A DNA stretch of 64,000 nt from Oceanitalea sp047302425 (GTDB lineage: Bacteria; Actinomycetota; Actinomycetes; Actinomycetales; Actinomycetaceae). The stretch is from the NCBI RefSeq assembly GCF_047302425.1, contig NZ_CP154855.1, forward strand, positions 744,001 through 808,000, in the 5' to 3' direction. The notes below the pieces were generated by a model, which saw only the letters and a list, made by a program, of their open reading frames with translations, searched no databases and was not told the DNA's origin. Below are positions 20,114 through 27,521 of the stretch, in pieces (position 1 is the stretch's first letter; each line of letters starts with the position of its first letter). Position numbers and translations under genes: made by a program.

Positions 20114-20195
20114 GGCGGGTTGCCCGAGCGGCCAAAGGGAGCTGACTGTAAATCAGCCGCGGAATGCTTCGCAGGTTCGAATCCTGCACCCGCCA
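20114..20195 (+). tRNA. tRNA-Tyr (anticodon GTA)
   Basis: Class II tRNA with a long variable arm, 82 nt. The acceptor stem is GGCGGGT/ACCCGCC, the anticodon stem GCTGA/TCAGC holds loop CTGTAAA with GTA at 20148-20150, and the T arm is GCAGG-TTCGAAT-CCTGC. Discriminator A; CCA is not encoded. Confidence 0.97.
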
Positions 20196-20200
20196 CGTGA

Positions 20201-20231
20201 GACGGCCCGGATCCAGCGGATCCGGGCCGTC
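20201..20231 (+). terminator. terminator-like hairpin after tRNA-Tyr
   Basis: Perfect 14-bp stem GACGGCCCGGATCC (20201-20214) / GGATCCGGGCCGTC (20218-20231) with a 3-nt loop, 5 nt after the tRNA end. Confidence 0.7.
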
Positions 20232-20313
20232 GCTCGTCACCGGCCGCGGCCGGTGGGCGGGGACGTGAGGAGGGCCACTGCCAGCCGATTTCGTTCCCGG
20301 CGCCCGAAGCATG

Positions 20314-20319
20314 TACGCT
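20314..20319 (+). promoter_or_regulatory. candidate -10 for tRNA-Thr
   Basis: TACGCT (TANNNT) 10 nt before the mature tRNA end. It would give a very short 5' precursor. No clear -35. Confidence 0.4.
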
Positions 20320-20329
20320 CGTCAGCGCC

Positions 20330-20402
20330 GCCCCGATAGCTCAGTCGGCAGAGCGTCTCCATGGTAAGGAGAAGGTCAAGGGTTCGATTCCCTTTCGGGG
20401 CT
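20330..20402 (+). tRNA. tRNA-Thr (anticodon GGT)
   Basis: 73-nt cloverleaf with acceptor stem GCCCCGA/TCGGGGC, anticodon stem TCTCC/GGAGA around loop ATGGTAA (anticodon GGT), and T arm AAGGG-TTCGATT-CCCTT. No encoded CCA. Confidence 0.97.
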
Positions 20403-20430
20403 CCGATCGACGTCCACGTCGTGCGTCACG

Positions 20431-20436
20431 TAACAT
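20431..20436 (+). promoter_or_regulatory. candidate -10 for tRNA-Met (and possibly rpmG)
   Basis: TAACAT, a good TANNNT match, 27 nt before tRNA-Met. It could drive the tRNA and read on into rpmG and the two dehydratase genes. Confidence 0.45.
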
Positions 20437-20463
20437 GGCGTGCCGGCCATGGTCGACGATCAT

Positions 20464-20537
20464 GGCGGGGTAGCTCAGGTGGTTAGAGCACACGGCTCAT
20501 AATCGTGGTGTCGCGGGTTCGAGTCCCGCCCCCGCTA
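20464..20537 (+). tRNA. tRNA-Met (anticodon CAT)
   Basis: 74-nt cloverleaf. Acceptor stem GGCGGGG pairs with CCCCGCT (final G-U), anticodon loop CTCATAA in a CACGG/TCGTG stem (one G-T pair), T arm GCGGG-TTCGAGT-CCCGC. The pairing at the first acceptor position (G-U) and the lack of three G-C pairs next to the anticodon favour elongator over initiator tRNA-Met. No encoded CCA. Confidence 0.93.
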
Positions 20538-20589
20538 CTGAACGACACGGCTCCGGGGCCCCGGAGCCCCGATGAACGCGAGGAATACC

Positions 20590-20760
20590 GTGGCCAGCAA
20601 GTCCAGCGACGTCCGTCCGAAGATCACCCTCGCCTGCGAGGAGTGCAAGGAGCGGAACTACATCACCAACAAGAACCGTCGGAACAACCCCGACCGCCTT
20701 GAGGTGAAGAAGTACTGCCCGCGCGACAACCGCCACACGATCCACCGCGAGACTCGCTGA
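20590..20760 (+). CDS. rpmG: 50S ribosomal protein L33
   Basis: 56-residue large-subunit protein (DVRPKITLACEECKERNYIT...). The GTG at 20590 is preferred over the upstream ATG at 20572 because homologues start MASKSSDVRP and a GCGAGGA lies just ahead. The zinc ribbon has Cys16, Cys19 and Cys43, but the expected fourth cysteine is Asp46 (CPRD), so metal binding may be altered. It follows two tRNA genes and precedes two MaoC-type genes, the same order as around mycobacterial rpmG2-hadA-hadB. Confidence 0.95.
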   Translation: MASKSSDVRPKITLACEECKERNYITNKNRRNNPDRLEVKKYCPRDNRHTIHRETR

Positions 20761-20764
20761 CCGC

Positions 20765-21238
20765 GTGGACGAGCGTTCCGACCGCCCCACCAGCGTCAAC
20801 CTGACGCTCGTGGGGCGTTCGTATGCCCCAACGGAGACCTACCGCGTGTCCGCCGTGAAGATCGCCGAGATGGCCGCCGCCACGGGCGCCACCCACCCGG
20901 CGCACACGGACCCCGCCGCCGCCCGCGAGCTCGGCTACGACGACGTCGTCGCCCCGCCGACCTTCGCCGTCGTCGTCGCGCAGCGCGCCGAGCAGGCCTA
21001 CATCGCGGACCCCGAGTCGGGGATCGACTTCTCCCGCGTCGTCCACGCCGAGGAGCGCTTCACCCACCACCGCCCGATCGTCGCCGGCGACCTACTGCGC
21101 ACGACCGTCCACGTCGACGCCGTCACCGAGCGGGCGGGCATCGCGATGGTGAGCACCCGGGCCGAGATCGCCGACGACGCCGGAGCGCCCGTCGCCACCG
21201 TGCGCTCCACGCTCGCCGTGCGCGGGGAGGGCCGCTGA
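20765..21238 (+). CDS. MaoC-like dehydratase, N-terminal-domain type (HadA-like)
   Basis: 157-residue hot-dog-fold protein of the FAS1/MaoC dehydratase group. The start of the conserved domain reads LTLVGRSYAPTETYRVSAVK, followed by THPAHTD and DVVAPPTFAVV. In mycobacteria the neighbour-matched HadA is the non-catalytic partner that holds the acyl chain while HadB supplies the active site; the same division is likely here because this protein lacks the D-x-x-P-I-H motif (inference). This organism shows no sign of mycolic acids in the window, so the substrate is open. GTG start 4 nt after rpmG; no strong ribosome binding site, so probably coupled. TGATG overlap with the next gene. Confidence 0.85.
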   Translation: MDERSDRPTSVNLTLVGRSYAPTETYRVSAVKIAEMAAATGATHPAHTDPAAARELGYDDVVAPPTFAVVVAQRAEQAYIADPESGIDFSRVVHAEERFTHHRPIVAGDLLRTTVHVDAVTERAGIAMVSTRAEIADDAGAPVATVRSTLAVRGEGR

Positions 21239-21654
21239 TGGACCTGTCGTCGCTCACCGTCGGCGCGGAGCTGTTCACCCGTACCTTCGCCGTCGACCGC
21301 GCGCTGCTCGTGCGCTACGCCGGCGCCTCCGGGGACTTCAACCCCATCCACTACAACGAGCGCGTCGCTCGCGACGTTGGCCTCGACGGCGTCATCGCCC
21401 ACGGGATGGCGACGATGGGGCTGGCCGCGGCCGCCGTCGCCGACTGGGCCGGAGACCCGGGCGCCGTCGTCGACTACGGGGTGCGCTTCACGCGCCCGAT
21501 CGTCGTGCCCGACCCGGGTGAGGTCGAGCTCGAGGTCACCGGGAAGGTCGGGGCCCTGGACGCCGAGGCCGGGACGGTCCGCGTCGACCTCACCGCCCGC
21601 GCCGCCGGGGTCACCGTGCTGGCCAAGGCCCAGGCCGTGGTCCGCGCGCGATGA
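21238..21654 (+). CDS. MaoC-like enoyl-acyl hydratase (HadB-like)
   Basis: 138-residue hot-dog-fold hydratase. The catalytic Asp/His motif of the MaoC family is complete: YAGASGDFNPIHYNE, followed by GVIAHGM. It probably acts as a heterodimer with the gene just upstream, hydrating or dehydrating acyl thioesters. Overlaps its partner by one base (TGATG) and the MFS gene by 4 (ATGA), so the three are one transcript. Confidence 0.88.
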   Translation: MDLSSLTVGAELFTRTFAVDRALLVRYAGASGDFNPIHYNERVARDVGLDGVIAHGMATMGLAAAAVADWAGDPGAVVDYGVRFTRPIVVPDPGEVELEVTGKVGALDAEAGTVRVDLTARAAGVTVLAKAQAVVRAR

Positions 21655-22868
21655 GCGCGACCGCCCGGCCGGCGGGCCGGCGGGCGACGCACGCGGTCCT
21701 CGGGGTCTTCGCCCTCAACGGCTTCCTCTTCGCCAGCTGGGTCTCCCGGCTGCCCGCCGTCCGTGACGCGCTGGGGCTGAGCCCCGGCCAGATGGGCGTG
21801 CTCCTCCTCATCGGCTCCGTCGGCTCGATCCTTGCCCTCCCGGTGGCCGGTGGCGTCGCGCAGCGCGCCGGTGCGGCCGTGACCGTGCGCGGCGGGGTGG
21901 TCGTCGCGGTGGCCGGTTTCGCCGTCGTCGCCGGCGGGCTCCTCAGCGGCACCGTCCCGCTCCTGGCCCTCGGCCTGCTCGTCGCGCAGGTCGGGATCGC
22001 CGCCTGGGACGTCGCGATGAACCTCGAGGGCGGGCTCGTCGAGCACGAGGTCGAGCGCGAGATCATGCCGCGCTTCCACGCCGGCTTCTCCCTCGGCACC
22101 GTGGCGGGCGCCGCCCTGGGCGCCGGCGCCGCGCTCCTCGGGGTGCCGGTCGTCGCGCACCTCGCGGCGGTCGCCGTCGCGGTCGCCGTCGGTGGGCTGT
22201 TCGCCACCCGCGGCTTCCTCCCCTTCACCCCCGCCCCCGTGGCGAGCGGACGACGCCGCCGCCTCGCGGCCGTCCTCGCCGGCTGGCGCGAGCCGCGCAC
22301 GCTCCTCGTCGGCGTCATGGTGCTCGCCTTCGCACTGACGGAGGGCGCCGCCAACGACTGGCTGGCTCTCGGCGTCGTCGACGGCTTCGGCACCTCCGAC
22401 GCCGTCGGCGCGCTCGGCTTCGGCGTCTTCGTCACCGCGATGACGCTCATGCGCCTGGCGGGGGAGCAGCTGCACGCCCGCTTCGGCCGGGTGGCCGTGC
22501 TGCGCGGCACCACGCTCCTCGCCCTCGCCGGCCTCCTCCTCTTCGCCCTGGCCCCCGTGCTGTGGCTCTCCCTCGTGGGTGGGGCGCTGTGGGGCCTGGG
22601 CGCGGCCCTCGGCTTCCCCGCGGGGATGAGCGCCGCGGGCGACGAGCCGCTGCACGCCGCCACCCGCGTCTCGGTCGTCGCCTCGATCGGCTACACCGCC
22701 TTCCTCTGCGGCCCGCCGCTGCTCGGGCTGCTCGCCGAGCACGTCGGCTACCGCCAGGCGACGCTCGCGATCGCCGTGCCGCTCGCCGTCGCCTTCGTCG
22801 TCAGCGGCGCCGCGCGGCCGCTGCTGCCGCAGCGGCCGGTGGACGCCCCGGCGCCCGGCCGCGTCTAG
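21651..22868 (+). CDS. MFS transporter
   Basis: 405-residue membrane protein with about 12 hydrophobic helices. It starts with a basic stretch (RPAGRRATHAVLG), and SWVSRLPAVRDALGLSPGQMG resembles the helix 1-2 region of small MFS permeases often annotated as sugar or drug efflux (YbjJ-like). No substrate can be assigned. Overlaps the MaoC gene by ATGA. It ends 9 nt before murB, which appears to have its own promoter. Confidence 0.85.
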   Translation: MSATARPAGRRATHAVLGVFALNGFLFASWVSRLPAVRDALGLSPGQMGVLLLIGSVGSILALPVAGGVAQRAGAAVTVRGGVVVAVAGFAVVAGGLLSGTVPLLALGLLVAQVGIAAWDVAMNLEGGLVEHEVEREIMPRFHAGFSLGTVAGAALGAGAALLGVPVVAHLAAVAVAVAVGGLFATRGFLPFTPAPVASGRRRRLAAVLAGWREPRTLLVGVMVLAFALTEGAANDWLALGVVDGFGTSDAVGALGFGVFVTAMTLMRLAGEQLHARFGRVAVLRGTTLLALAGLLLFALAPVLWLSLVGGALWGLGAALGFPAGMSAAGDEPLHAATRVSVVASIGYTAFLCGPPLLGLLAEHVGYRQATLAIAVPLAVAFVVSGAARPLLPQRPVDAPAPGRV

Positions 22869-22871
22869 ATT
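22866..22871 (+). promoter_or_regulatory. candidate -10 for a leaderless murB transcript
   Basis: TAGATT (TANNNT) ends exactly 6 nt before the murB GTG, placing the +1 on the G of the start codon. A TGGACG at 22840-22845 is a possible -35, but the 20-nt spacer is long. No ribosome binding site precedes the GTG. Confidence 0.6.
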
Positions 22872-22877
22872 GGTCCG

Positions 22878-24008
22878 GTGACCACCTCCGCGCCGCCCAC
22901 CCTGGGCGAGCTGACCACCCTTCGCGTCGGCGGGCCCGTGGGCCGCTTCGTCGAGACAACGACGGAGGCCGAGCTCGTCGACGCCGTCCGCGAGGCCGAC
23001 GCCTCCGGCACCCCGCTCCTCGTCCTTGGCGGCGGGTCCAACCTCCTCGCCTCCGACGACGGCTTCACCGGCGTCGTCGTGCGCGACGTGCGCCGCGGCA
23101 TCCGGACCGAGTCGCAGTACGCGTGCGCCGGCGTCTCCATCACCGTGCCGGCCGGCCACCCGTGGGACGACGTCGTCGCCACCGCAGTCGCCGAGGGCTG
23201 GCGCGGCGTGGAGGCGCTGTCGGGGATCCCCGGCTCCACGGGGGCCACCCCCGTCCAGAACGTCGGCGCCTACGGCCAGGAGGTCGCCGAGACGCTCGAG
23301 ACCGTGCGGGTCTACGACCGCCTCGAGCAGCGCACCCGCAGCCTCGTCGTGAGCGAGCTGGGCCTGGGCTACCGCACGAGCGTGCTCAAGCGCTCGCTCA
23401 CCGACACCCGCGCCGGTGGTGGGCGCACGTGGGGCCCCACGGGCCGCTACGTCGTCCTCGAGGTCGGCTTCCAGCTCGCCCTCGGCGCCTCCTCCGCCCC
23501 CGTGCGCTACGCCGAGCTGGCCCGCGTGCTCGACGTCGAGATCGGCGGCCGCGCACCGGCCGCGGACGTCCGCCGCGCCGTGCTCGAGCTGCGCCGCGGC
23601 AAGGGCATGGTCGTGGACGACGCCGACCCCGACACGTGGTCCGCCGGCTCCTTCTTCACCAACCCCGTCCTCACGGTCGAGCAGGCCGACGCCCTGCTCC
23701 CGCCCGACGCCCCGCGCTTCCCGGTCGAGGACCGCTCCCGGCCGGCCTTCGGCTCCACCCCGCCCTCCGTGCCCGGGCTGGTCAAGACCTCCGCCGCGTG
23801 GCTGATCTCCCGCTCGGGCATCGAGCGGGGCCACGGCGACCCGGAGCGGGCCGCCGTCTCCGGCAAGCACGTCCTCGCGCTCACCAACCGCGGTGCGGCG
23901 AGCGCGGCGGACCTGCTCGCCCTCGCCCGGGACGTGCGCGACGCCGTCCGGCAGCGCTTCGGCGTCGAGCTCGTCCCCGAGCCGGTACTGCTGGGCCTGA
24001 GCCTCTAG
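22878..24008 (+). CDS. murB: UDP-N-acetylenolpyruvoylglucosamine reductase
   Basis: Cytoplasmic flavoenzyme making UDP-MurNAc for peptidoglycan. The FAD-binding segment LVLGGGSNLLASDDGF is near residue 50, GIPGSTGATPVQNVGAYGQEV near 120, GYRTSVLK in the middle, and the catalytic-serine motif WSAGSFFTNP near 257. The C-terminal VPEPVLLG holds the conserved Glu. 376 residues. The GTG start has no Shine-Dalgarno but sits at +1 of a TANNNT promoter. Its TAG overlaps the TAG of the convergent gene in a shared CTAG. Confidence 0.96.
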   Translation: MTTSAPPTLGELTTLRVGGPVGRFVETTTEAELVDAVREADASGTPLLVLGGGSNLLASDDGFTGVVVRDVRRGIRTESQYACAGVSITVPAGHPWDDVVATAVAEGWRGVEALSGIPGSTGATPVQNVGAYGQEVAETLETVRVYDRLEQRTRSLVVSELGLGYRTSVLKRSLTDTRAGGGRTWGPTGRYVVLEVGFQLALGASSAPVRYAELARVLDVEIGGRAPAADVRRAVLELRRGKGMVVDDADPDTWSAGSFFTNPVLTVEQADALLPPDAPRFPVEDRSRPAFGSTPPSVPGLVKTSAAWLISRSGIERGHGDPERAAVSGKHVLALTNRGAASAADLLALARDVRDAVRQRFGVELVPEPVLLGLSL

Positions 24009-25021
24009 GACGCGAGCCAGGCGTCGATCTCGGCCAGCCAGCGCCGCTTGCTCGACTCCGCGGCCAGGCTCGCACGGACCGAGCCGCGGGCCAGCTCGGC
24101 GAGCGCGGCGTCGTCCATGCCGTGGTCCTCGCGGGCGATGCGGTACTGGTCAGCGAGCCGGGAGACGAACAGGAGCGGGTCGTCGGCGCTGAGCGCGAGC
24201 CGGGCGCCGGCCTCGTGGAGCGTGCGCAGCGGCACGTCCGCCGCCGTCGGGTACACCCCGAGGGCGACGTTGCTCGCGGGTGCGAGCTCCAGCGCGATCC
24301 CCGCCTCGGTGACCTTCTCCAGCAGCGCGAGGTCGTCGGCGAGCCGCACCCCGTGCCCCAGGCGCGTGGGCCCGAGGTGGGTGAGGACGGCGCGCACGTG
24401 GTCGGGGCCGAGGAGCTCCCCGCCGTGGGGCAGGCTCGCCAGCCCCGCCTGGCGCGCGATCGTGAAGGCCGGGGCGAACTCGCTCGTGTCCCCGCGCCGC
24501 TCGTCGTTGCTCAGCCCGAAGCCGATGACCTCACCGGGCCCGTCACCCGCGTGGCGCACCGCCAGGCGCGCCAGGGTGCGTGCGTCCAGCGGGTGGCGGG
24601 TGCGGGAGGCGGCGACGACGACGCCGACCTCCACCCCCGTCGTCCGGCTCGCCGCGCGCGCCTCGTCCAGGACGATCTCCAGCGCCGGGGTGAGCCCGCC
24701 GACGAAGGGGGCGTAGGACGTCGGGTCGACCTGGATCTCGAGGCGCCGGGAGCCCTCCGCGGCGTCGTCCTCGGCGGCCTCGCGCACGATCCGGCGCATC
24801 GCCGCCTCGGTGCGCACGACGGCGCGCGCGGCGTCGTAGAGGCGCTGGAAACGGAACCAGCCGCGCTCGCCGGCGGGCACGCGCAGCGCCTGCCCGTCGA
24901 GCAGGGCGGGCGGCAGCCGGATCCCCGCCTCCGTGGCCAGCTCGGCCAGGGTGCTGGGGCGCATCGAGCCGGTGAAGTGCAGATGCAGGTGGGTCTTGGG
25001 CAGCGTCGTCAGGTCCCGCAC
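24005..25021 (-). CDS. adenosine deaminase-like metal-dependent hydrolase
   Basis: 338-residue amidohydrolase-fold enzyme of the adenosine/AMP deaminase family. Zinc ligands appear in THLHLHFTGSM (His11, His13), LPHGGELLG gives the His and catalytic Glu, RLGHGVRL a further His, and LSADDPLLF the Asp pair. In true adenosine deaminases the first motif reads HLHLDG; here Leu-Asp is Phe-Thr, and the CPTSN motif is APASN, so the preferred substrate may differ. The GTG at 25021 is chosen because LPKTHLHLH follows within 10 residues as in relatives; upstream codons look like antisense of the next gene. No ribosome binding site; an AxxxT-type -10 7 nt upstream suggests a leaderless transcript. Confidence 0.82.
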   Translation of the reverse strand: MRDLTTLPKTHLHLHFTGSMRPSTLAELATEAGIRLPPALLDGQALRVPAGERGWFRFQRLYDAARAVVRTEAAMRRIVREAAEDDAAEGSRRLEIQVDPTSYAPFVGGLTPALEIVLDEARAASRTTGVEVGVVVAASRTRHPLDARTLARLAVRHAGDGPGEVIGFGLSNDERRGDTSEFAPAFTIARQAGLASLPHGGELLGPDHVRAVLTHLGPTRLGHGVRLADDLALLEKVTEAGIALELAPASNVALGVYPTAADVPLRTLHEAGARLALSADDPLLFVSRLADQYRIAREDHGMDDAALAELARGSVRASLAAESSKRRWLAEIDAWLAS

Positions 25022-25082
25022 GAGGCCGAGTCTCGCACGGACCCGACGGCCTCGGCCTCCGGTGGACCACGGCCGGACGTGG

Positions 25083-25088
25083 TGGACT
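25083..25088 (+). promoter_or_regulatory. candidate -10 for the phosphotransferase gene
   Basis: TGGACT ends 6 nt before the ATG at 25095, which would put +1 on the start codon. The match to TANNNT is imperfect (G for A), and no ribosome binding site is seen. Confidence 0.35.
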
Positions 25089-25094
25089 GGTCCC

Positions 25095-26306
25095 ATGGAC
25101 GAGGCGGTGTCGCAGACCGAGCGGGACGACGTCGCCCTGCTCACCGGGCCGGGGGCGGGGGAGGTGCTCGCCGCCGCGCTCGCGGCCGAGGGGGCGACGC
25201 TGGGGCCGTGGCGGGTGCACACCGTCCACCACCGCCCGGGCGCGGGGGTCACCGTCGGCTACACCGTGCGCACCGGCGCCGACAGCCCCGACGACTACCT
25301 GTGCGCCACCACCGGCCGGGTCACCGCTCCCGCCGGGAACGGCCTCGTGCGCCTGGAGAGCGGCGGCAGCGTCGTCCACGTGTGGCGCCACCCGGCCGAC
25401 CCGGAGCTGCCGGCGCTCGCCGCGGCGTGCTCCCCGGCCGGGCTCGCCGAGCGTCTCGGTACCGCGCAGCCCCCGAACGTCGAGCTGCTCGCGTACCGCC
25501 CGCTGCGCCGCGCCGTCGTGCGGGCCCGTGGCGCCGGCCTGACGGACGGGGAGGTCTACGGCAAGGTCGTCCGCCCGCGGGCGCTGCACCAGCTCGCCAC
25601 CCGGCACCGGATGCTCACCGCGGCCGGGGTGCCGGCCCCCGAGGTGCTCCACGCCGACGACGACGGCCTGCTCGTGCTCCGCGCCGGCCGCGGCACGTCC
25701 CTGGCGGCCGAGCTCGCCCGGGGGATGGCGCCGGCGTGGGCGCGCGCCGTGCTCGACGACGTCGTCGCGGTCCTCGACCGCCTGCCCGCCGCAGCCCTCG
25801 AGCTGCCGCGCCGGCCCGCCTGGTCCGAGCGGGCCCGGCACTACGCCCACGCCGCGAGCGTCGTCCTGCCCGAGCACGGCCCCCGGATCGCGGCGCTCGC
25901 CGACGGCGTCGCCGGCGCGCTGGCGAGCACCGACCCGGGCCCCGTCGTCCCCACCCACGGGGACCTCTACGAGGCGAACCTCCTCATGACCGACGGCCGG
26001 GTGAGCACGGTGCTGGACGTCGACTCCCTGGGCCCCGGGCACCGCGTGGACGACCTCGCCTGCCTCCTCGCCCACGTCAGCGTGCTGCCCCACCTCGCTC
26101 CGCGCACCTACCCCGGCGTGCCCGCCGTCCTCCGGACGTGGACCGAGCGGTGCGAGCGGCTCGTCGACCCCGGCGCGCTGCGGGCGCGGGCGGCGGGGGT
26201 CGTGCTCTCGCTCGTCGCCGGTGCGCGCCGCGGCGGGGCGGAGGACTGGCGCACCGACGCCGAGGGCCGGCTCGCGGAGGCCGAGCGCTGGCTCGCCGGC
26301 GTCTGA
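25095..26306 (+). CDS. aminoglycoside phosphotransferase/choline kinase-fold protein
   Basis: 403 residues. The C-terminal half has the phosphotransferase signature PTHGDLYEANLL (Brenner-type HGDxxxxN, catalytic Asp) followed by VLDVDSLGPGHRVDDLACLL, whose Asp would bind magnesium. The N-terminal part has a basic/aromatic small lobe (YGKVVRPRALHQL). Such proteins phosphorylate sugars, choline, aminoglycosides or other small molecules; the substrate cannot be told. The ATG at 25095 is the start nearest the conserved region; earlier in-frame codons lie in the antisense of the divergent gene. Confidence 0.8.
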   Translation: MDEAVSQTERDDVALLTGPGAGEVLAAALAAEGATLGPWRVHTVHHRPGAGVTVGYTVRTGADSPDDYLCATTGRVTAPAGNGLVRLESGGSVVHVWRHPADPELPALAAACSPAGLAERLGTAQPPNVELLAYRPLRRAVVRARGAGLTDGEVYGKVVRPRALHQLATRHRMLTAAGVPAPEVLHADDDGLLVLRAGRGTSLAAELARGMAPAWARAVLDDVVAVLDRLPAAALELPRRPAWSERARHYAHAASVVLPEHGPRIAALADGVAGALASTDPGPVVPTHGDLYEANLLMTDGRVSTVLDVDSLGPGHRVDDLACLLAHVSVLPHLAPRTYPGVPAVLRTWTERCERLVDPGALRARAAGVVLSLVAGARRGGAEDWRTDAEGRLAEAERWLAGV

Positions 26307-26312
26307 GCCGCA

Positions 26313-26367
26313 GATGAGAGCCCTCTCATCCGGGGCTCCTCGCCGTCTCATCCACGGAGGCTGGGCT
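26313..26367 (+). promoter_or_regulatory. operator-like repeats upstream of the secreted-protein gene
   Basis: A perfect inverted repeat GATGAGAG-CC-CTCTCATC (26313-26330) opens the region. TCTCAT recurs at 26324-26329 and 26346-26351, exactly 22 nt apart, with a weaker GCTCCT between them (26335-26340), giving three sites at 11-nt steps. A weak -10 candidate TGGGCT (26362-26367) lies 10 nt after the last repeat. The same TCTCAT word with 11-nt phasing precedes the histidine kinase gene, so the adjacent response regulator is the likely binder (inference). Confidence 0.55.
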
Positions 26368-26408
26368 GGGGCCCAGGTGCGGTGGACGCACCGGAGGAGG
26401 GACGGACG

Positions 26409-26831
26409 ATGAGTGCACGGCGATGGGTCACCACGGGGGTCCTCGGGGTCCTCGGCATCGGGGCGGCGGGCCTGGCGGCAGGGGCGGTCACGGAGGCCCC
26501 TGAGACGCGGACGCTGCCCGCGGTCCGCGTGGGCGAGGCCACCCCGGCGCCCGCCGACACCCGCGCGGCCGACCCCGCCTCGCCGGGGGCCGGAAGCGCG
26601 ACGACCGCCGTCTCGGCGCCCTCGGCGCCGGCCACCCCGCCGAGCGAGGCGCCGTCCGCCCCGCCGGAGCAGCCGCCGGCCGCCCAGCCGCCCGCCGCCC
26701 AGCCGCAGCAGCCCCCGGCCCCGCCGGCCGCCCGGGAGGCCCCCGTGCAGGTGAGCGCCCCCACCCCGGTCACCGCGCCCAGCCCGGTCACGGCGCCGTC
26801 GCCGCAGAGCGCCCCGTCCGCCGACGACTGA
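26409..26831 (+). CDS. secreted or membrane-anchored Pro/Ala-rich protein, unknown function
   Basis: 140 residues. An Arg-containing start (MSARRW) and a hydrophobic stretch (VTTGVLGVLGIGAAGLAAGAV, about 7-27) look like a signal peptide or anchor. The rest is low-complexity Pro/Ala/Ser/Thr, with repeats such as PPAAQPPAAQPQQPP and PVTAPSPVTAPSP. No domain is recognisable. The ATG at 26409 has GGAGGAGG about 8 nt upstream. It faces the response regulator gene across a 15-nt gap, and its upstream region carries TCTCAT repeats shared with the kinase gene, so it may be a target or a sensory partner of that pair. Confidence 0.75.
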   Translation: MSARRWVTTGVLGVLGIGAAGLAAGAVTEAPETRTLPAVRVGEATPAPADTRAADPASPGAGSATTAVSAPSAPATPPSEAPSAPPEQPPAAQPPAAQPQQPPAPPAAREAPVQVSAPTPVTAPSPVTAPSPQSAPSADD

Positions 26832-26846
26832 CGAGGGCCGTTCCCC

Positions 26847-27521
26847 TCAGCGCGTCGTGTCGACCAGCCGGTAGCCCATGCCCCGGACGGTGACGATGCG
26901 CTCGGCCCCGAGCTTCTTGCGCAGGTAGCGGACGTAGACGTCCACGACGTTGGAGCCGGGGTCGAAGTCGTAGCCCCACACGCGGTCGAGGAGCTGCTCC
27001 CGGCTGAGCACCTGGCCCGGGTGGGCGAGGAAGGTCTCGGCGAGCGAGAACTCCCGCGCGGACAGCTCCACCTCCCGGCCGGCGACCGTGGCGTGCCGGG
27101 TGCGCAGGTCCAGCGACAGGTCACCGAAGGACAGCACGCTCGTCGCCTGGGCGCCCTGCTCGGGCGCGCGCAGCCGCAGGCGGATCCGGGCGAGGAGCTC
27201 CTCGAAGCGGAAGGGCTTGGGCATGTAGTCGTCCGCACCGCCCTCGAGACCCGCCACGGTGTCGTCCACCGAGGTACGCGCCGTGAGGATGACGACCGGC
27301 AGGGTGGAGCCCGCCGCCCGCAGCCGCCGCAGCACGGTGAAGCCGTCCATGTCGGGCAGGCCGATGTCGAGGACGAGCAGCTGGACGTCTCCGCCGAGCG
27401 CGTGGGCGAGGGCCTCCTGCCCGGTCGTCACCGCCGTCGAGGCGTACCCGGCCGCCCGCAGCCCCTTGGTGATGAAGGACGAGATGCCGGGCTCGTCCTC
27501 GGCGATGAGGATGTGGGACAT
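26847..27521 (-). CDS. OmpR/PhoB-family response regulator
   Basis: 224 residues. Receiver domain with the acidic pair in LIAEDEPG (Glu8/Asp9), phospho-acceptor Asp52 in LLVLDIGLPDMDG, the Thr in VVILTART and the Lys in YMPKPF. The C-terminal winged helix-turn-helix ends with VVDVYVRYLRKKLG and VRGMGYRLV, typical of OmpR-type DNA-binding domains. Its ATG follows the kinase stop codon with no gap (TAG-ATG), with GAGCGAGG as ribosome binding site, so kinase and regulator are one transcript in the less usual order kinase first. Confidence 0.93.
   Translation of the reverse strand: MSHILIAEDEPGISSFITKGLRAAGYASTAVTTGQEALAHALGGDVQLLVLDIGLPDMDGFTVLRRLRAAGSTLPVVILTARTSVDDTVAGLEGGADDYMPKPFRFEELLARIRLRLRAPEQGAQATSVLSFGDLSLDLRTRHATVAGREVELSAREFSLAETFLAHPGQVLSREQLLDRVWGYDFDPGSNVVDVYVRYLRKKLGAERIVTVRGMGYRLVDTTR

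Noticed and set aside
20765..21654. Mycolic-acid dehydratase genes hadA/hadB
   Set aside because: Position and fold match, but nothing else in the window indicates mycolic acid synthesis, so the specific function and symbols are not assigned.
25095..26306. Aminoglycoside-resistance gene
   Set aside because: The fold is right, but the sequence shows only the general phosphotransferase signature; no specific resistance family can be claimed.
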